The position numbers and the translations under genes are program-made. DNA of 64,000 nt, from positions 98,109 through 162,108 of the forward strand of contig JBBRTB010000009.1 of assembly GCA_038244815.1 (NCBI GenBank), in the 5' to 3' direction. The number at the start of each line of letters is the position of its first letter. Position 1 is the stretch's first letter. Source of the stretch: DASVHS01 sp038244815 (lineage in GTDB: Bacteria; Acidobacteriota; Thermoanaerobaculia; Gp7-AA8). This document shows, piece by piece, positions 16,174 to 25,300 of this stretch. The notes beneath the pieces are model-generated. The model did no database searches and was not told the DNA's origin. It saw only the letters and a list, made by a program, of their open reading frames with translations.

Positions 16174-17795
16174 GAAAAGGGATTCTGGCCATGGCAGTGC
16201 TGTTCGCATCCTGCGCAACCACACCGAAACAGGCCATGCTCGACCTCAAGATCACGAACGGCCGCATCATCGACGGCACCGGCGCTCCCTGGTTTCGCGG
16301 CGACATCGGCGTGCGGGGCGACAGCATCGTCGCCATCGGCGATCTGCACGGTCAGCCGGCCACCAGCACGATCGACGCGCACGACCTGGTGGTCGCGCCG
16401 GGTTTCATCGACCTCCTCGGACAATCGCAGAGCGCCGTGTTCGCCGACCCGCACCTCGAAGCGAAGGTGCGACAAGGCGTGACGACCGAGGTGACCGGCG
16501 AGGGGTTCTCACCCGGGCCGGCGAAGCCGGACAAAGCCAATGGGGAGGGATCGTGGCCAACGCTCGGCGCGTACCTCGACGCCATCGACCATCAGGGAGC
16601 GGCGCTCAATTTCGCGTTGCTCGTGGGCGCGTCGAATCCGCGCGAGCTCGTGATCGGCGACGTGAACCGCCCGCCCACGGCTGACGAGTTGAAAGAGATG
16701 GAAAGCATCATCGACCAGGCCATGCGCGACGGAGCCATCGGCATTTCCACGTCGCTGATCTACCTGCCGGCCATGTATTCGACGACCGAGGAGATCATCG
16801 CGCTGGCGCGCGTGGCGGCGCGCTACGGCGGCATGTACTTCACGCACATGCGCGACGAGGGCGATCGCATCGACATGGGCCTGGACGAGGCCTTCCGCAT
16901 CGGACGGGAGGCGAACATCCCGGTCAACATCTGGCACCTCAAGGTCGGCGGCCGCGCCAACTGGGGGCGCATGCCGCACGTGATCGAACGGATCGAACAG
17001 GCGCGCGCCGAAGGCATCGATGTCGCCGCGAACGTCTATCCATACGTGGCCTCGTCGACGGGGCTGAGCACTCTGGCGCCGGACTGGGCGCTCGAAGGCG
17101 GATATGCCTCGTTCAAAGAGCGTCTGGCGGATCCCGATCAGCGCGCCAGGATCGTCGATGTGCTGCGCGCCCAGGTGGCGAAACGCGGCGAGCGAGGCAT
17201 TTACGTGACGCGCATCGCCAATCCCGCGGACGGGCAATACGAAAAGCACTTCATCCAGGAGATTGCATCGATGATGGGCACCAGCCCCGAAGAGGCGCTG
17301 GTGCGGTTGTACTCCGACACGCCGGTCTCCCCTCGCGTGATCTTTTTCTCCATGGATGAAGGCGACGTGCAGTACGCGCTCAGGCAACCCTGGGTGTCCG
17401 TCGGTGCCGATTCCGGCTCGCCGACCCCGGCGGATCGTGCCGCGAACGACGCCGTGCACCCGCGCGCGTACGGCACATTCAGTCGCGTGGCCGGTCACTA
17501 CGTCCGCGACGTCAGGCTCTTCTCGCTCGAGGAGGCTGTGCGCAAGATGACGTCGCAGGCCGCGGATCGCGCTCATCTCGAAGATCGCGGCGTGCTCCGC
17601 CCGGGGATGAAGGCCGACATCATCGTCTTCGACCCGAACGCGATCCGCGACGTGAGCACATTCGACGACCCGCACCACTTTTCCGAGGGCGTGCGCGACG
17701 TCGTCGTGAATGGAGTCCCGGTACTGCGTGAAGGCGTCATGACCTCAGCGCTTCCGGGGAAAAGCATTCGCGGACGAGGGTATGTGAGACGATGA
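16170..17795 (+). CDS. D-aminoacylase/N-acyl-D-amino-acid deacylase-like amidohydrolase, lipoprotein
   Basis: A 541-residue protein starting MRKGILAMAVLFASC, a lipoprotein signal with Cys at residue 15. The amidohydrolase body shows NGRIIDGTGAPWFRGDIGV, QGVTTEVTGEGFSPGP, ISTSLIYLPAMYSTTEE, FTHMRDEGDRI and the C-terminal LEDRGVLRPGMKADIIVFDP, as in D-aminoacylases. Where most relatives have GFID-x-H-x-H, this one reads GFIDLLGQSQSA, so the first metal-binding His pair is missing. The frame is open upstream, but ATG 16170 gives the signal peptide and the ATGA overlap with lysA. It likely acts on exported peptides or acyl amino acids. Confidence 0.88.
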   Translation: MRKGILAMAVLFASCATTPKQAMLDLKITNGRIIDGTGAPWFRGDIGVRGDSIVAIGDLHGQPATSTIDAHDLVVAPGFIDLLGQSQSAVFADPHLEAKVRQGVTTEVTGEGFSPGPAKPDKANGEGSWPTLGAYLDAIDHQGAALNFALLVGASNPRELVIGDVNRPPTADELKEMESIIDQAMRDGAIGISTSLIYLPAMYSTTEEIIALARVAARYGGMYFTHMRDEGDRIDMGLDEAFRIGREANIPVNIWHLKVGGRANWGRMPHVIERIEQARAEGIDVAANVYPYVASSTGLSTLAPDWALEGGYASFKERLADPDQRARIVDVLRAQVAKRGERGIYVTRIANPADGQYEKHFIQEIASMMGTSPEEALVRLYSDTPVSPRVIFFSMDEGDVQYALRQPWVSVGADSGSPTPADRAANDAVHPRAYGTFSRVAGHYVRDVRLFSLEEAVRKMTSQAADRAHLEDRGVLRPGMKADIIVFDPNAIRDVSTFDDPHHFSEGVRDVVVNGVPVLREGVMTSALPGKSIRGRGYVRR

Positions 17796-17814
17796 ATGCT
17801 TACCGTTTTGAAGC

Positions 17815-19122
17815 GTGGGAGAGAGATTGCCTGAGCCGGGCAGCACAGCAAAGTTAGTCAGAGCCGTCGGCTTCTGGGGTCTGGTGGCCATGTGCATCAA
17901 CGCCGTGGTCGGCAGCGGCGTGTTCCTCCTCCCCTCGGAGTCCTACAAGCTGCTCGGCCCGTTCTCGCTCTGGGCGCCGCTGATCTTCGCGGTACCGGTG
18001 TTTATTCTGGTGCTTTGCTTCGCCGAAGCGGCCAGTCACTTCTCCGAGCCGGGCGGGGCGTATCTCTACTCGCGTACGGCCTTCGGTGACTTCATCGGGT
18101 TCGAGACCGGATGGATGAACTGGATCGCGCGCGTGACTTCACTGGCCTCGCTGTCCAACGGATTCGTGATCACGCTGGCCCGCCTGTACCCACCCCTCGG
18201 CTCCGGCGCACTGCGCGCCGGCATCATCATCGTCACGATCGCCATCCTGGCCGCGATCCATCTCGTCGGCGTGAAGTACGGCGCGGCGTCGATCTACGTG
18301 TTCACGATCGGCAAGCTCGTGCCGCTCATCGGCTTCATCGTGCTGGCGCTGGTGATGTGGAAGCACAATCCCATTCCGGCTTCACTGCATCTCCCGGGGC
18401 CGGGAACGGACTGGAGCGGTGCGGCGCTGCTGCTGCTCTTCGCGTACGCCGGCTTCGAGAACCTGGGCGTGCCCGCGGGCGAGTTCAAGAATCCACGCCG
18501 CGATCTGCCGATGGCGCTGCTGGCGGGTATCGTGGCCATCGGGGCGATGTACGTCCTCGCCCAGCTCGGAGCGATGTCGGCGCTCCCCGATCTCTCCAGA
18601 ACGGACACGCCGATTGCCGACGCCGCCGCGGCACTCATCGGCAACCCCGGCACCGTCATCATCTCCCTCGGCGCGCTGCTGTCGATGGCGGGGACGAACT
18701 CCGGCACGATGCTGGAAGGCTCGCGCATGCTTTACGCACTGTCGCTGGACCGGCCGCGCGCGAAAACGCTGAGTTACGTGAACCCGCGCTTCCACACGCC
18801 GACCGTGGCCATCGTCATCCACACGCTCGTGGCGCTCGTCCTGGCACTGGGCGGCTCGTTCGTGCAACTGGCGATGCTTTCCGCAGTGGCTCGCCTGACG
18901 ACGTATCTCTTCACCTGCGCCGCCGTGCCGCGGCTGCGCAAGCTGAACGAAGGGTTCCGGACGCCCACGCTGATCCTGCCCGTTCTCGGCACGATCATCT
19001 CGCTGGCGCTCTTCTTCACCCTGAACCGATTCAACTTCGTGGCGGCGGCGATCGCACTCGCCGCGGGCTGTCTCATGTATCTGGCGGTAGGGAAATCACC
19101 GGCCGGACAGATCGCGACGTAG
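17815..19122 (+). CDS. APC-superfamily amino acid permease
   Basis: A 435-residue transporter with about 12 TM helices and the APC hallmark in TM1 (AMCINAVVGSGVFLLPSE), then SEPGGAYLYSRTAFG and AGFENLGVPAGEFKNPRRDLP. It imports or exchanges amino acids or amines; specificity is unreadable. GTG 17815 is chosen; TTG 17827 with an upstream GGAGAGAGA is an alternative start. It sits 19 nt after the amidohydrolase, suggesting uptake of that enzyme's products. Confidence 0.9.
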   Translation: MGERLPEPGSTAKLVRAVGFWGLVAMCINAVVGSGVFLLPSESYKLLGPFSLWAPLIFAVPVFILVLCFAEAASHFSEPGGAYLYSRTAFGDFIGFETGWMNWIARVTSLASLSNGFVITLARLYPPLGSGALRAGIIIVTIAILAAIHLVGVKYGAASIYVFTIGKLVPLIGFIVLALVMWKHNPIPASLHLPGPGTDWSGAALLLLFAYAGFENLGVPAGEFKNPRRDLPMALLAGIVAIGAMYVLAQLGAMSALPDLSRTDTPIADAAAALIGNPGTVIISLGALLSMAGTNSGTMLEGSRMLYALSLDRPRAKTLSYVNPRFHTPTVAIVIHTLVALVLALGGSFVQLAMLSAVARLTTYLFTCAAVPRLRKLNEGFRTPTLILPVLGTIISLALFFTLNRFNFVAAAIALAAGCLMYLAVGKSPAGQIAT

Positions 19123-19164
19123 GGCGCACGACGTTCCGAGCCGCGACGACGGCGGAGCCCTCTC

Positions 19165-19698
19165 CTAGAACATCCACGTGCAGACCGCGACCGCCACGAG
19201 CGCGGCCACGACATCGCCGACGATGGCCGAGGGAATGGCGTGGCGCGTGCGCTTCACGCCGATCGCGCCAAAGTAGACCGCCAGGACATAGAACAAAGTC
19301 TCGGAGCTGCCATACATCGTCGCGGCGATGCGCGCGATCAGCGAGTCGGGGCCATAACGCTTGATGATGTCGGTCGCGAGCGCGAGCGAGCCGCTCCCGG
19401 ACAGCGGCCGCAGGACCGCCAGCGGGAAGATCTCCGGCGGAAAGTGGATCGCGGCCATGGCCGGACGAAGCGCGTTCGTCAGCAGATCCATGGCTCCCGA
19501 GGCGCGGAACATCCCGATAGCCACCAGGATGCCGACGAGGAACGGAATGATGCGCACGGCCACGTTGAATCCGTCCTTGGCACCCTCGATGAACACGTCG
19601 TACACCTTCACCTTGCGGATCATCCCCACGAGCGGAATGAGCACGAGCAGCACGGGAATGGCCCACAGCGAGACCTGTTCGAAAGCGGAGCGGATCAC
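19165..19698 (-). CDS. spmB: SpmB-like nucleoside-recognition (Gate) membrane protein
   Basis: A 177-residue membrane protein of the SpmB family: GAKDGFNVAVRIIPFLVGILVA, the LRPLSGSGSLA motif and ATMYGSSETLFYVLAVYFGA. In Bacillus SpmA/SpmB affect spore core dehydration, but homologues occur widely in non-sporulating bacteria, where their role is unclear. It overlaps spmA by 4 nt (ATGA at 19695-19698). Nothing else in this window suggests sporulation. Confidence 0.92.
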   Translation of the reverse strand: MIRSAFEQVSLWAIPVLLVLIPLVGMIRKVKVYDVFIEGAKDGFNVAVRIIPFLVGILVAIGMFRASGAMDLLTNALRPAMAAIHFPPEIFPLAVLRPLSGSGSLALATDIIKRYGPDSLIARIAATMYGSSETLFYVLAVYFGAIGVKRTRHAIPSAIVGDVVAALVAVAVCTWMF

Positions 19699-20300
19699 TC
19701 GCTGACCTCCGCTTCACGCTTCGGAAAGAAGCGCTGCAGAAGCTTGGCCGTGGTGACGGCCGCGAATGCGCCGGATAACGTGGACACGATCGTCGTCACG
19801 ATGATGGCGGTCGGATTCTTCGCTCCCGCCGCGGCGAGCACACCGATGATCGTGGCCGGGATGAGCTGGATGCCGGCCGTGTTGAGGGCCATGAATGTGA
19901 CCATCGAATTCGTGGCCGTTTCCTTGTCCCCCTCGTTCAGCGTCTGCAGCTCCTCCATCGCTTTGATGCCCAGCGGAGTGGCGGCGTTCGACAATCCGAG
20001 CATGTTCGCGGCGATGTTCATGATCATCGCTCCGATGGCCGGATGCTCGGGCGGAATCTCCGGGAACAGCAGGCGGCTGAACGGGCGCAGCACGCGGCCG
20101 AGCATGGCGATGAGTCCGGCCTTCTCGGCCACGCGCATGATTCCCAGCCAGAGCGTCATGATGCCGATCAGACCGATGGAGATATCCACAGCCGTCGTCG
20201 CCGAGTCGATGGCGCCCTTCGTCACCGCCGGGGCGGTGCCCATGACCATGGCCACGATGAGAGCGATGGCCATCAGCGCAAACCAGATGTAGTTCAGCAT
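19695..20300 (-). CDS. spmA: SpmA-like nucleoside-recognition (Gate) membrane protein
   Basis: A 201-residue membrane protein of the SpmA family, with IGLIGIMTLWLGIMRVAEKAG, NIAANMLGLSNAATPLGIKA and FMALNTAGIQLIPATII. The frame is open further upstream, but ATG 20300 gives the family N-terminus MLNYIWFALMA and sits 7 nt after a TACAAT hexamer. It is first in the spmA-spmB pair, divergent from the sulfatase-like gene. Confidence 0.92.
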   Translation of the reverse strand: MLNYIWFALMAIALIVAMVMGTAPAVTKGAIDSATTAVDISIGLIGIMTLWLGIMRVAEKAGLIAMLGRVLRPFSRLLFPEIPPEHPAIGAMIMNIAANMLGLSNAATPLGIKAMEELQTLNEGDKETATNSMVTFMALNTAGIQLIPATIIGVLAAAGAKNPTAIIVTTIVSTLSGAFAAVTTAKLLQRFFPKREAEVSE

Positions 20301-20307
20301 GCGGCGA

Positions 20308-20319
20308 ATTGTATAGAGT
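20308..20319. promoter_or_regulatory. compact bidirectional promoter, spmA / sulfatase-like gene
   Basis: On the minus strand TACAAT (20313-20308) is 7 nt before spmA ATG 20300. On the plus strand TAGAGT (20314-20319) is 8 nt before ATG 20328. The hexamers abut back to back within a 27-nt gap, so the two polymerases would compete for the same site. Confidence 0.5.
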
Positions 20320-20327
20320 GCCGCCCG

Positions 20328-22358
20328 ATGCGCCGCGCAACTTTGCTCGCCTGTGTCCTCGCTGTCTCCCTGGCCTGTCATCGCGAGCCCGTGCAGCAGA
20401 ACCGCGCGCCCGCCAGGCGTCCCTCGATTCTCCTCGTTACCCTCGACACGACGCGCGCCGACGCCATCGGGCCCGAACAGCACGACGTCGCCACCCCGTC
20501 ATTCGACGCGCTGGCGAAACGCGGATTGCGATTCCGCTATGCATATTGCGCCGTTCCGCAGACTCTGCCGTCGCACACATCGATGCTCACCGGTCTTCTC
20601 CCGGCAGGCCACGGCGTTCACGAAAATGCGCGCTATCTGTCCGATTCGCAGCGGCTCGCCGCCGAACGTCTCCACGCCGCGGGCTATCGCACCGCGGCTT
20701 TCGTCTCCGCGTTCGCGCTGGCGCGCCGCTTCGGACTGGGCCGCGGTTTCGACGTGTACGACGAGGACTTCGGCGCGAACAACGCGGAGCGGACGGCGAA
20801 GCAGACCACGGACCGGGTCCTGTCATGGCTGGCCCAGGCCTCCTCCGACAAGCCGCTATTGCTCTGGGTCCATTACTACGATCCGCATTTTCCATACACG
20901 CCCCCCGAGCCCTACCGCGGCCGCTACGCGAAACAGCCCTACTTCGGCGAAGTGGCGTCGATGGACGAGCAACTCGGACGGTTGGTGGCCGCCTTCGAGC
21001 AGCACCAGCAGGGTCCGAAGGCTCTGATCCTCGTCGGCGACCACGGCGAAGGTCTGGGCGATCACGGCGAAGCGCAGCACGGCGACCTTCTCTATCAGTC
21101 GACGATGCACGTCCCCCTGCTGATCATCGGCCCCGGCGTCAAGCCGGGCACAACGGACGAGCCGGTGAGCACGCGAAGAATCTTCCACACCATCCTCGAT
21201 TTCGCCGGAATCGACGGGAGAAACAGCCTGAAACCGAGGCCCGAGGCCCGAGGCCCGAGGCCTGAAGTCGTGGTGGCCGAGGCCATGAAGCCGTTCCTCG
21301 ATTACGGGTGGCAGCCACAGGTCATGGCCGTCGACGGAAGTCAGAAGACGATCCTGGCAGGAAGGACCGAGGTGTACGACGTGGTCGCCGATCCGCAGGA
21401 ACGGCATGACCTGTCTGCGAACGCGGCCATCCCGCGTCCTGTGCGCGCCGCGTTGCGTGACTATCCGATCCCCTCCGCGGCACCACCGCCATCAGCGGCT
21501 TCCCTCGACGACGAAGCGCGCCGCAAGCTGGCCAGCCTCGGCTACGTGGCCTCGAGCGTGACGCCGGTCATCCGCAAGGACGCTCCTCGGCCGGTCGAGA
21601 TGGCGCCGTTGTTTCCGCTGCTCGACGAAGCGGCGGCGCTGTTCGTCCGGGAGCAGTACGCGCGGTGCATTCCTCTTCTCGAGCAGATTCTCGAGAAGGA
21701 TCCGCACAATCTGGAGGGGGCGCTGCGTCTGGCCACGGCCTATTCATCTCTCGGGCGCGACCGGCAGGCCGTCGCCGCGTTCGAGCGAGCCCGATCCATC
21801 GCCCCCGACTCGCAGGACGTCAGCACATACCTCGCACTCCACTACGCGCGCGGCAGGGAGTGGCGCAAGGCCGAGCCGCTGCTGGAGCGCGTGATCGCGC
21901 TGTCGCCGGATCGTCTGCCCGCGCTGGAGGCGCTGGCGCTCGTCCGCGAGCGGGAGGGGCGGATCGCCGACGCGGTGGCGCTCCGCGAGAAGGTCTACAC
22001 GATGCGAACGCCGAATGCGGCGGAGCTCGAGCACCTCGGACAGATGCAGATGGCGCTGGGCGCGACCGCTCCGGCGCTCGCGACGTTCGAGCAGCTTCGC
22101 TTGCTGCAGGGCGCGGCATTCCGGAACGATCTCGAGCTCGGCGTGCTGTACCTGTCCGCAGGCCGTCTGCCGGAAGCGAGGGATGCGCTCGATCGCGTGC
22201 CGCTGTCGAATCCGAACTACGCGATGGCACTGTTCAAGCGCGCGCAGGTTTCGGTGCTGCTCCATGAAACAGACGGGCCATCCCGGATCGAGATGGCGCG
22301 TCGACATGCCACGCCGCTCACGCGCGAGCTGATCGCGCGTGAGCGGTTGTTTCAGTGA
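20328..22358 (+). CDS. sulfatase-fold (alkaline phosphatase superfamily) lipoprotein with C-terminal TPRs
   Basis: A 676-residue protein. The signal is a lipoprotein type (MRRATLLACVLAVSLAC, Cys17). The sulfatase-fold domain spans about 32-400: metal Asp in LLVTLDTTRADA, TPSFDALAKRG, the nucleophile region PQTLPSHTSMLTG, LLLWVHYYDPHFPYTPP and ILVGDHGEGLGDHGE. The usual sulfatase Cys/Ser-x-Pro-x-Arg is here Thr79-Leu-Pro-Ser-His, so formylglycine cannot form and a Thr-dependent phosphodiesterase/transferase is more likely. TPR repeats follow (about 440-670). Residues 303-312 (PRPEARGPRP) are encoded by an inserted heptamer array. Confidence 0.9.
   Translation: MRRATLLACVLAVSLACHREPVQQNRAPARRPSILLVTLDTTRADAIGPEQHDVATPSFDALAKRGLRFRYAYCAVPQTLPSHTSMLTGLLPAGHGVHENARYLSDSQRLAAERLHAAGYRTAAFVSAFALARRFGLGRGFDVYDEDFGANNAERTAKQTTDRVLSWLAQASSDKPLLLWVHYYDPHFPYTPPEPYRGRYAKQPYFGEVASMDEQLGRLVAAFEQHQQGPKALILVGDHGEGLGDHGEAQHGDLLYQSTMHVPLLIIGPGVKPGTTDEPVSTRRIFHTILDFAGIDGRNSLKPRPEARGPRPEVVVAEAMKPFLDYGWQPQVMAVDGSQKTILAGRTEVYDVVADPQERHDLSANAAIPRPVRAALRDYPIPSAAPPPSAASLDDEARRKLASLGYVASSVTPVIRKDAPRPVEMAPLFPLLDEAAALFVREQYARCIPLLEQILEKDPHNLEGALRLATAYSSLGRDRQAVAAFERARSIAPDSQDVSTYLALHYARGREWRKAEPLLERVIALSPDRLPALEALALVREREGRIADAVALREKVYTMRTPNAAELEHLGQMQMALGATAPALATFEQLRLLQGAAFRNDLELGVLYLSAGRLPEARDALDRVPLSNPNYAMALFKRAQVSVLLHETDGPSRIEMARRHATPLTRELIARERLFQ
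21234..21263. repeat. tandem heptamer array (CCGAGGC x4) inside a coding sequence
   Basis: Thirty bases, four CCGAGGC words plus two bases, lie in frame within the sulfatase-like gene as codons 303-312. The word is the reverse complement of GCCTCGG in the elements at 8131 and 9223. There is no opposing arm nearby. Thirty bases keep the reading frame. Confidence 0.8.
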
Positions 22359-25300
22359 TCAGAACTGCAGGCGCAAAGCGACCTGATAGCGCCGCGGAGC
22401 GTAGAACGAATTCGGATACGGAGCGGCGATGCCGTAGTCGGCACGATTGAACGCGGCCGTCGTCGGAATGGCCAGTTGCTTTCTCAGGGTCTCGTCCGTA
22501 ATGGACGTCGGGATGGACACTGTCGCACCGGTGTACGGCGAGGCTGTGTTCGCGATGTGCTTGATGCCCAGCACTCCGACGCGGGTCTCGTAGTTGTAGC
22601 CTTCCTGGTTGTTCGTCACGTTGAAGACGTCCACGGCCAGCTGCAGATTCATTCCGCGGATGAGCCGGAAGTTCTGCGTGTAGTTCAGATCGGCGTCGTA
22701 ATAGGACGGCGATCTTCTGCTGCCGGCCCCTTCGGCGTATCGATTCGTGTCGCTCGAGGAACCAGTCAAAGGCCGGTACGGAAGAACGCTCTCGAGCTGA
22801 TACGGCTGGCCCGACTGGTAGACACCAAACGCTCCGGCCGTCGCGTTCCACGGCAGGATGTACGTGCCGCGGAGTTTGACGACGTGGCGCCGGTCTCCGC
22901 GCAGATCGCCGTACTTGTAGTCCCACAGCTGCCGTCCCGGGCCGTCGCCGATGTTCGACGATCCGATGAAGATGGCGGCGTCATTGGCGCTGCTGAACGA
23001 TGAGTTGTCCTGGTCGAAGTTGCCGTAGTAGTGGCTCCAGGTGTAACTCCCGTTGAGGACCACTTTATCCCCGCGCCACTCCTGCTCGACGGTCGCTTCG
23101 TAGTACTTCGTGAATGCGCCGTCGAGGTTGGCGATGACGTAGGAGGAGCCGCTGCCGATGGCGCCAAGGATCTCGTCGAGGTTCGGAATGTAGTCCTTCT
23201 GCGGAATCCCCGGCGGCGGGTTGAAGTCGACGCGTGCCGTGTTGTTCGTGTCTTCCATGTAGTGATCGCCGTGGCGATAACGGCCGTAGAGGCGGCCCGA
23301 CCACCGGCTGGTCATCTGCCGGGCCGTGCCGATCATGTATTCCTTGATCTGGGGCGGCTTGATGCCGTCCTGCCACCACTTGCCGGAGGACGATGCGTTC
23401 GGCGCCACGCCGATCAGCTTGCCGTTGGCGTCGAAGTACGCACTGATGGTGCGCACGAGGTTGCGGTCCCACGACGCGGCGCGGGCGTCGGAGTTCGCCG
23501 CCGGGTTGTAGCCGGCATAACTCACCCACGCCGTGTTGGTGCCGTCGTACGCCCATGTGGCGCCCAGGCGCGGCTGGATCATGTCGCTGAACTTGAACTC
23601 GTGCATCTTGTACTTCGTGCCGGGCGACTTGACATAACCGGCGACGTTGTCGGCCTTGGCCAGACCCTGCCCGTAGAGCGTGTCATTGCTGGCCATCACG
23701 CCGACATTGAACGTCCAGGTGTTCCAGTGGATCGAGTCGTTGAGCTCGACGTTCTGGGAGTGGAACTCGGAATGGATGCTCGGGACGGCGCCCGTGGTCT
23801 GCTGCGGGAACGTGGCCACGAAGAATGCCGGTGTGGACGTTCCGCACGCGCTGGCCGGACACGTTCCTGCCGAGCCAACACCCGCCGGGACGCTGAGCAG
23901 GCCCCATCCGTTCGAGGTCTGGAAACGGTCCTCGCTGTCGTTGTATCTCTGATAGCCGACGTGAAGGTCGTGCGTGATGTTCGAGCCTAGAGAGTAGTTG
24001 TACCCGAACTGTCCGGCCCTGCGGTAGAAGCTGTCGTCGTCCTCGGCGAACTGTCCGAAGCCGACCGTGCCGCCGCCCGTGCGCTGCCCGGCCACACACG
24101 TCAGGCCGACCGACGATGGGTTCTGCGGGCAGACGTAGCCGTACTTGTCGACGAACGGCTGTACGAATGCGTTCTGAGCGGTATTGCCCGTGATGGGCGT
24201 AGGCACCACGAACCGCCCGAGGTTCCCGAGATTGTTGAAATCGAGTTGAGTACCCAGGGCGGTGTTGACCTGCACGCCGTTGGCGAGAAAGTCGGAAGCG
24301 CCGCCGCCGGGATTCTTGAAGTCGGTGAACTTGGCCGTGACGTAGCTCTTCGGGCTGACGATCCAGGAGGCTTCGAGCGTTCCGAGTTGCAGCTTGCCGT
24401 TGCTTCCCGATCCGGTGGTGCCGGCCTGGAATGCACCGAACTGGTTCGAGGTCTCGACCGTGTGCGAATTGCGGTAACTGCCGTTGAGGAGCAGCGACTG
24501 CAGCGGCGTGAACGTCAGCTTCAGGAACTCTTCATTCGTCTTGAGCGAGTACTGCGGCAGGCCGCCGTAGACGTTGGCCTGATTCGACCGCTTGAACTCG
24601 GGCCGGTAGTAGGAGCCGTAGAAGAACAGCCGGTCCGGAAGGATCGGGCCGCCGATGTTGATCGTCGACCAATTGCGATCCTGCGCGTACGTCAGATTCT
24701 GCGTCCCCTTCTGATCGGCGACGAAGTTGTGGCTGAGGATCTGGTAGCCGACCTCGCCCGAGAACTTGTTCGTCCCCGACTTGCTGACGGAGTCGATGAG
24801 GAATCCGCCGGCGCGATCGAAGTCGAGTGCTTTGGCGCCGCCTTTGATGATGTTGACCTGCGCGATGTCGTGCGTATTCGGCTGGGTGTTGAGCACGCCG
24901 AACAGCGGCATGGTGATGTTCACGCCGTCGAACATGTAGACGTTGTCCTGGCCGCTGGCGCCCGCGCTCGGGCCGCGAACGGAGTCCTGGGAGTACATGA
25001 CGCCCGGGATGAGCTTCTGCAGGTCGCCGTAGTTCTGCGAGACCGGAAGCGCCTGGATCTCCTTCTGCGAGATCCCGCTCTCGATCTGCGTGGAGGTCTT
25101 GTCGACGAGCGAGGCCTGCGCCGTAACAGTGATGCTCTCGGCGACACCCTGGACGCCCATGCTCACATCGGCGTGTGTCGTCTGCGAGAGCAGGACGTCC
25201 GCCCGGCGCGTCACGGTCTGCATTCCGCTCAGCGTGAACGTGAGCGTGTAGGAGCCCGGCACGAGAGCGGGTAATTGATACGTGCCGTTGCTGTCGGTGT

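Noticed and set aside
16509..17678. 389-codon ORF antisense to the amidohydrolase
   Set aside because: Arg/His/Val-rich mirror frame with no family signature; the sense gene is well supported.
19165..20300. spmAB as evidence that the organism forms spores
   Set aside because: Homologues occur in many non-sporulating bacteria, and the envelope genes here are those of a Gram-negative.
24246..25274. 342-codon ORF antisense to the TonB-dependent receptor
   Set aside because: Mirror frame of a conserved barrel protein; no start signal and no domain.
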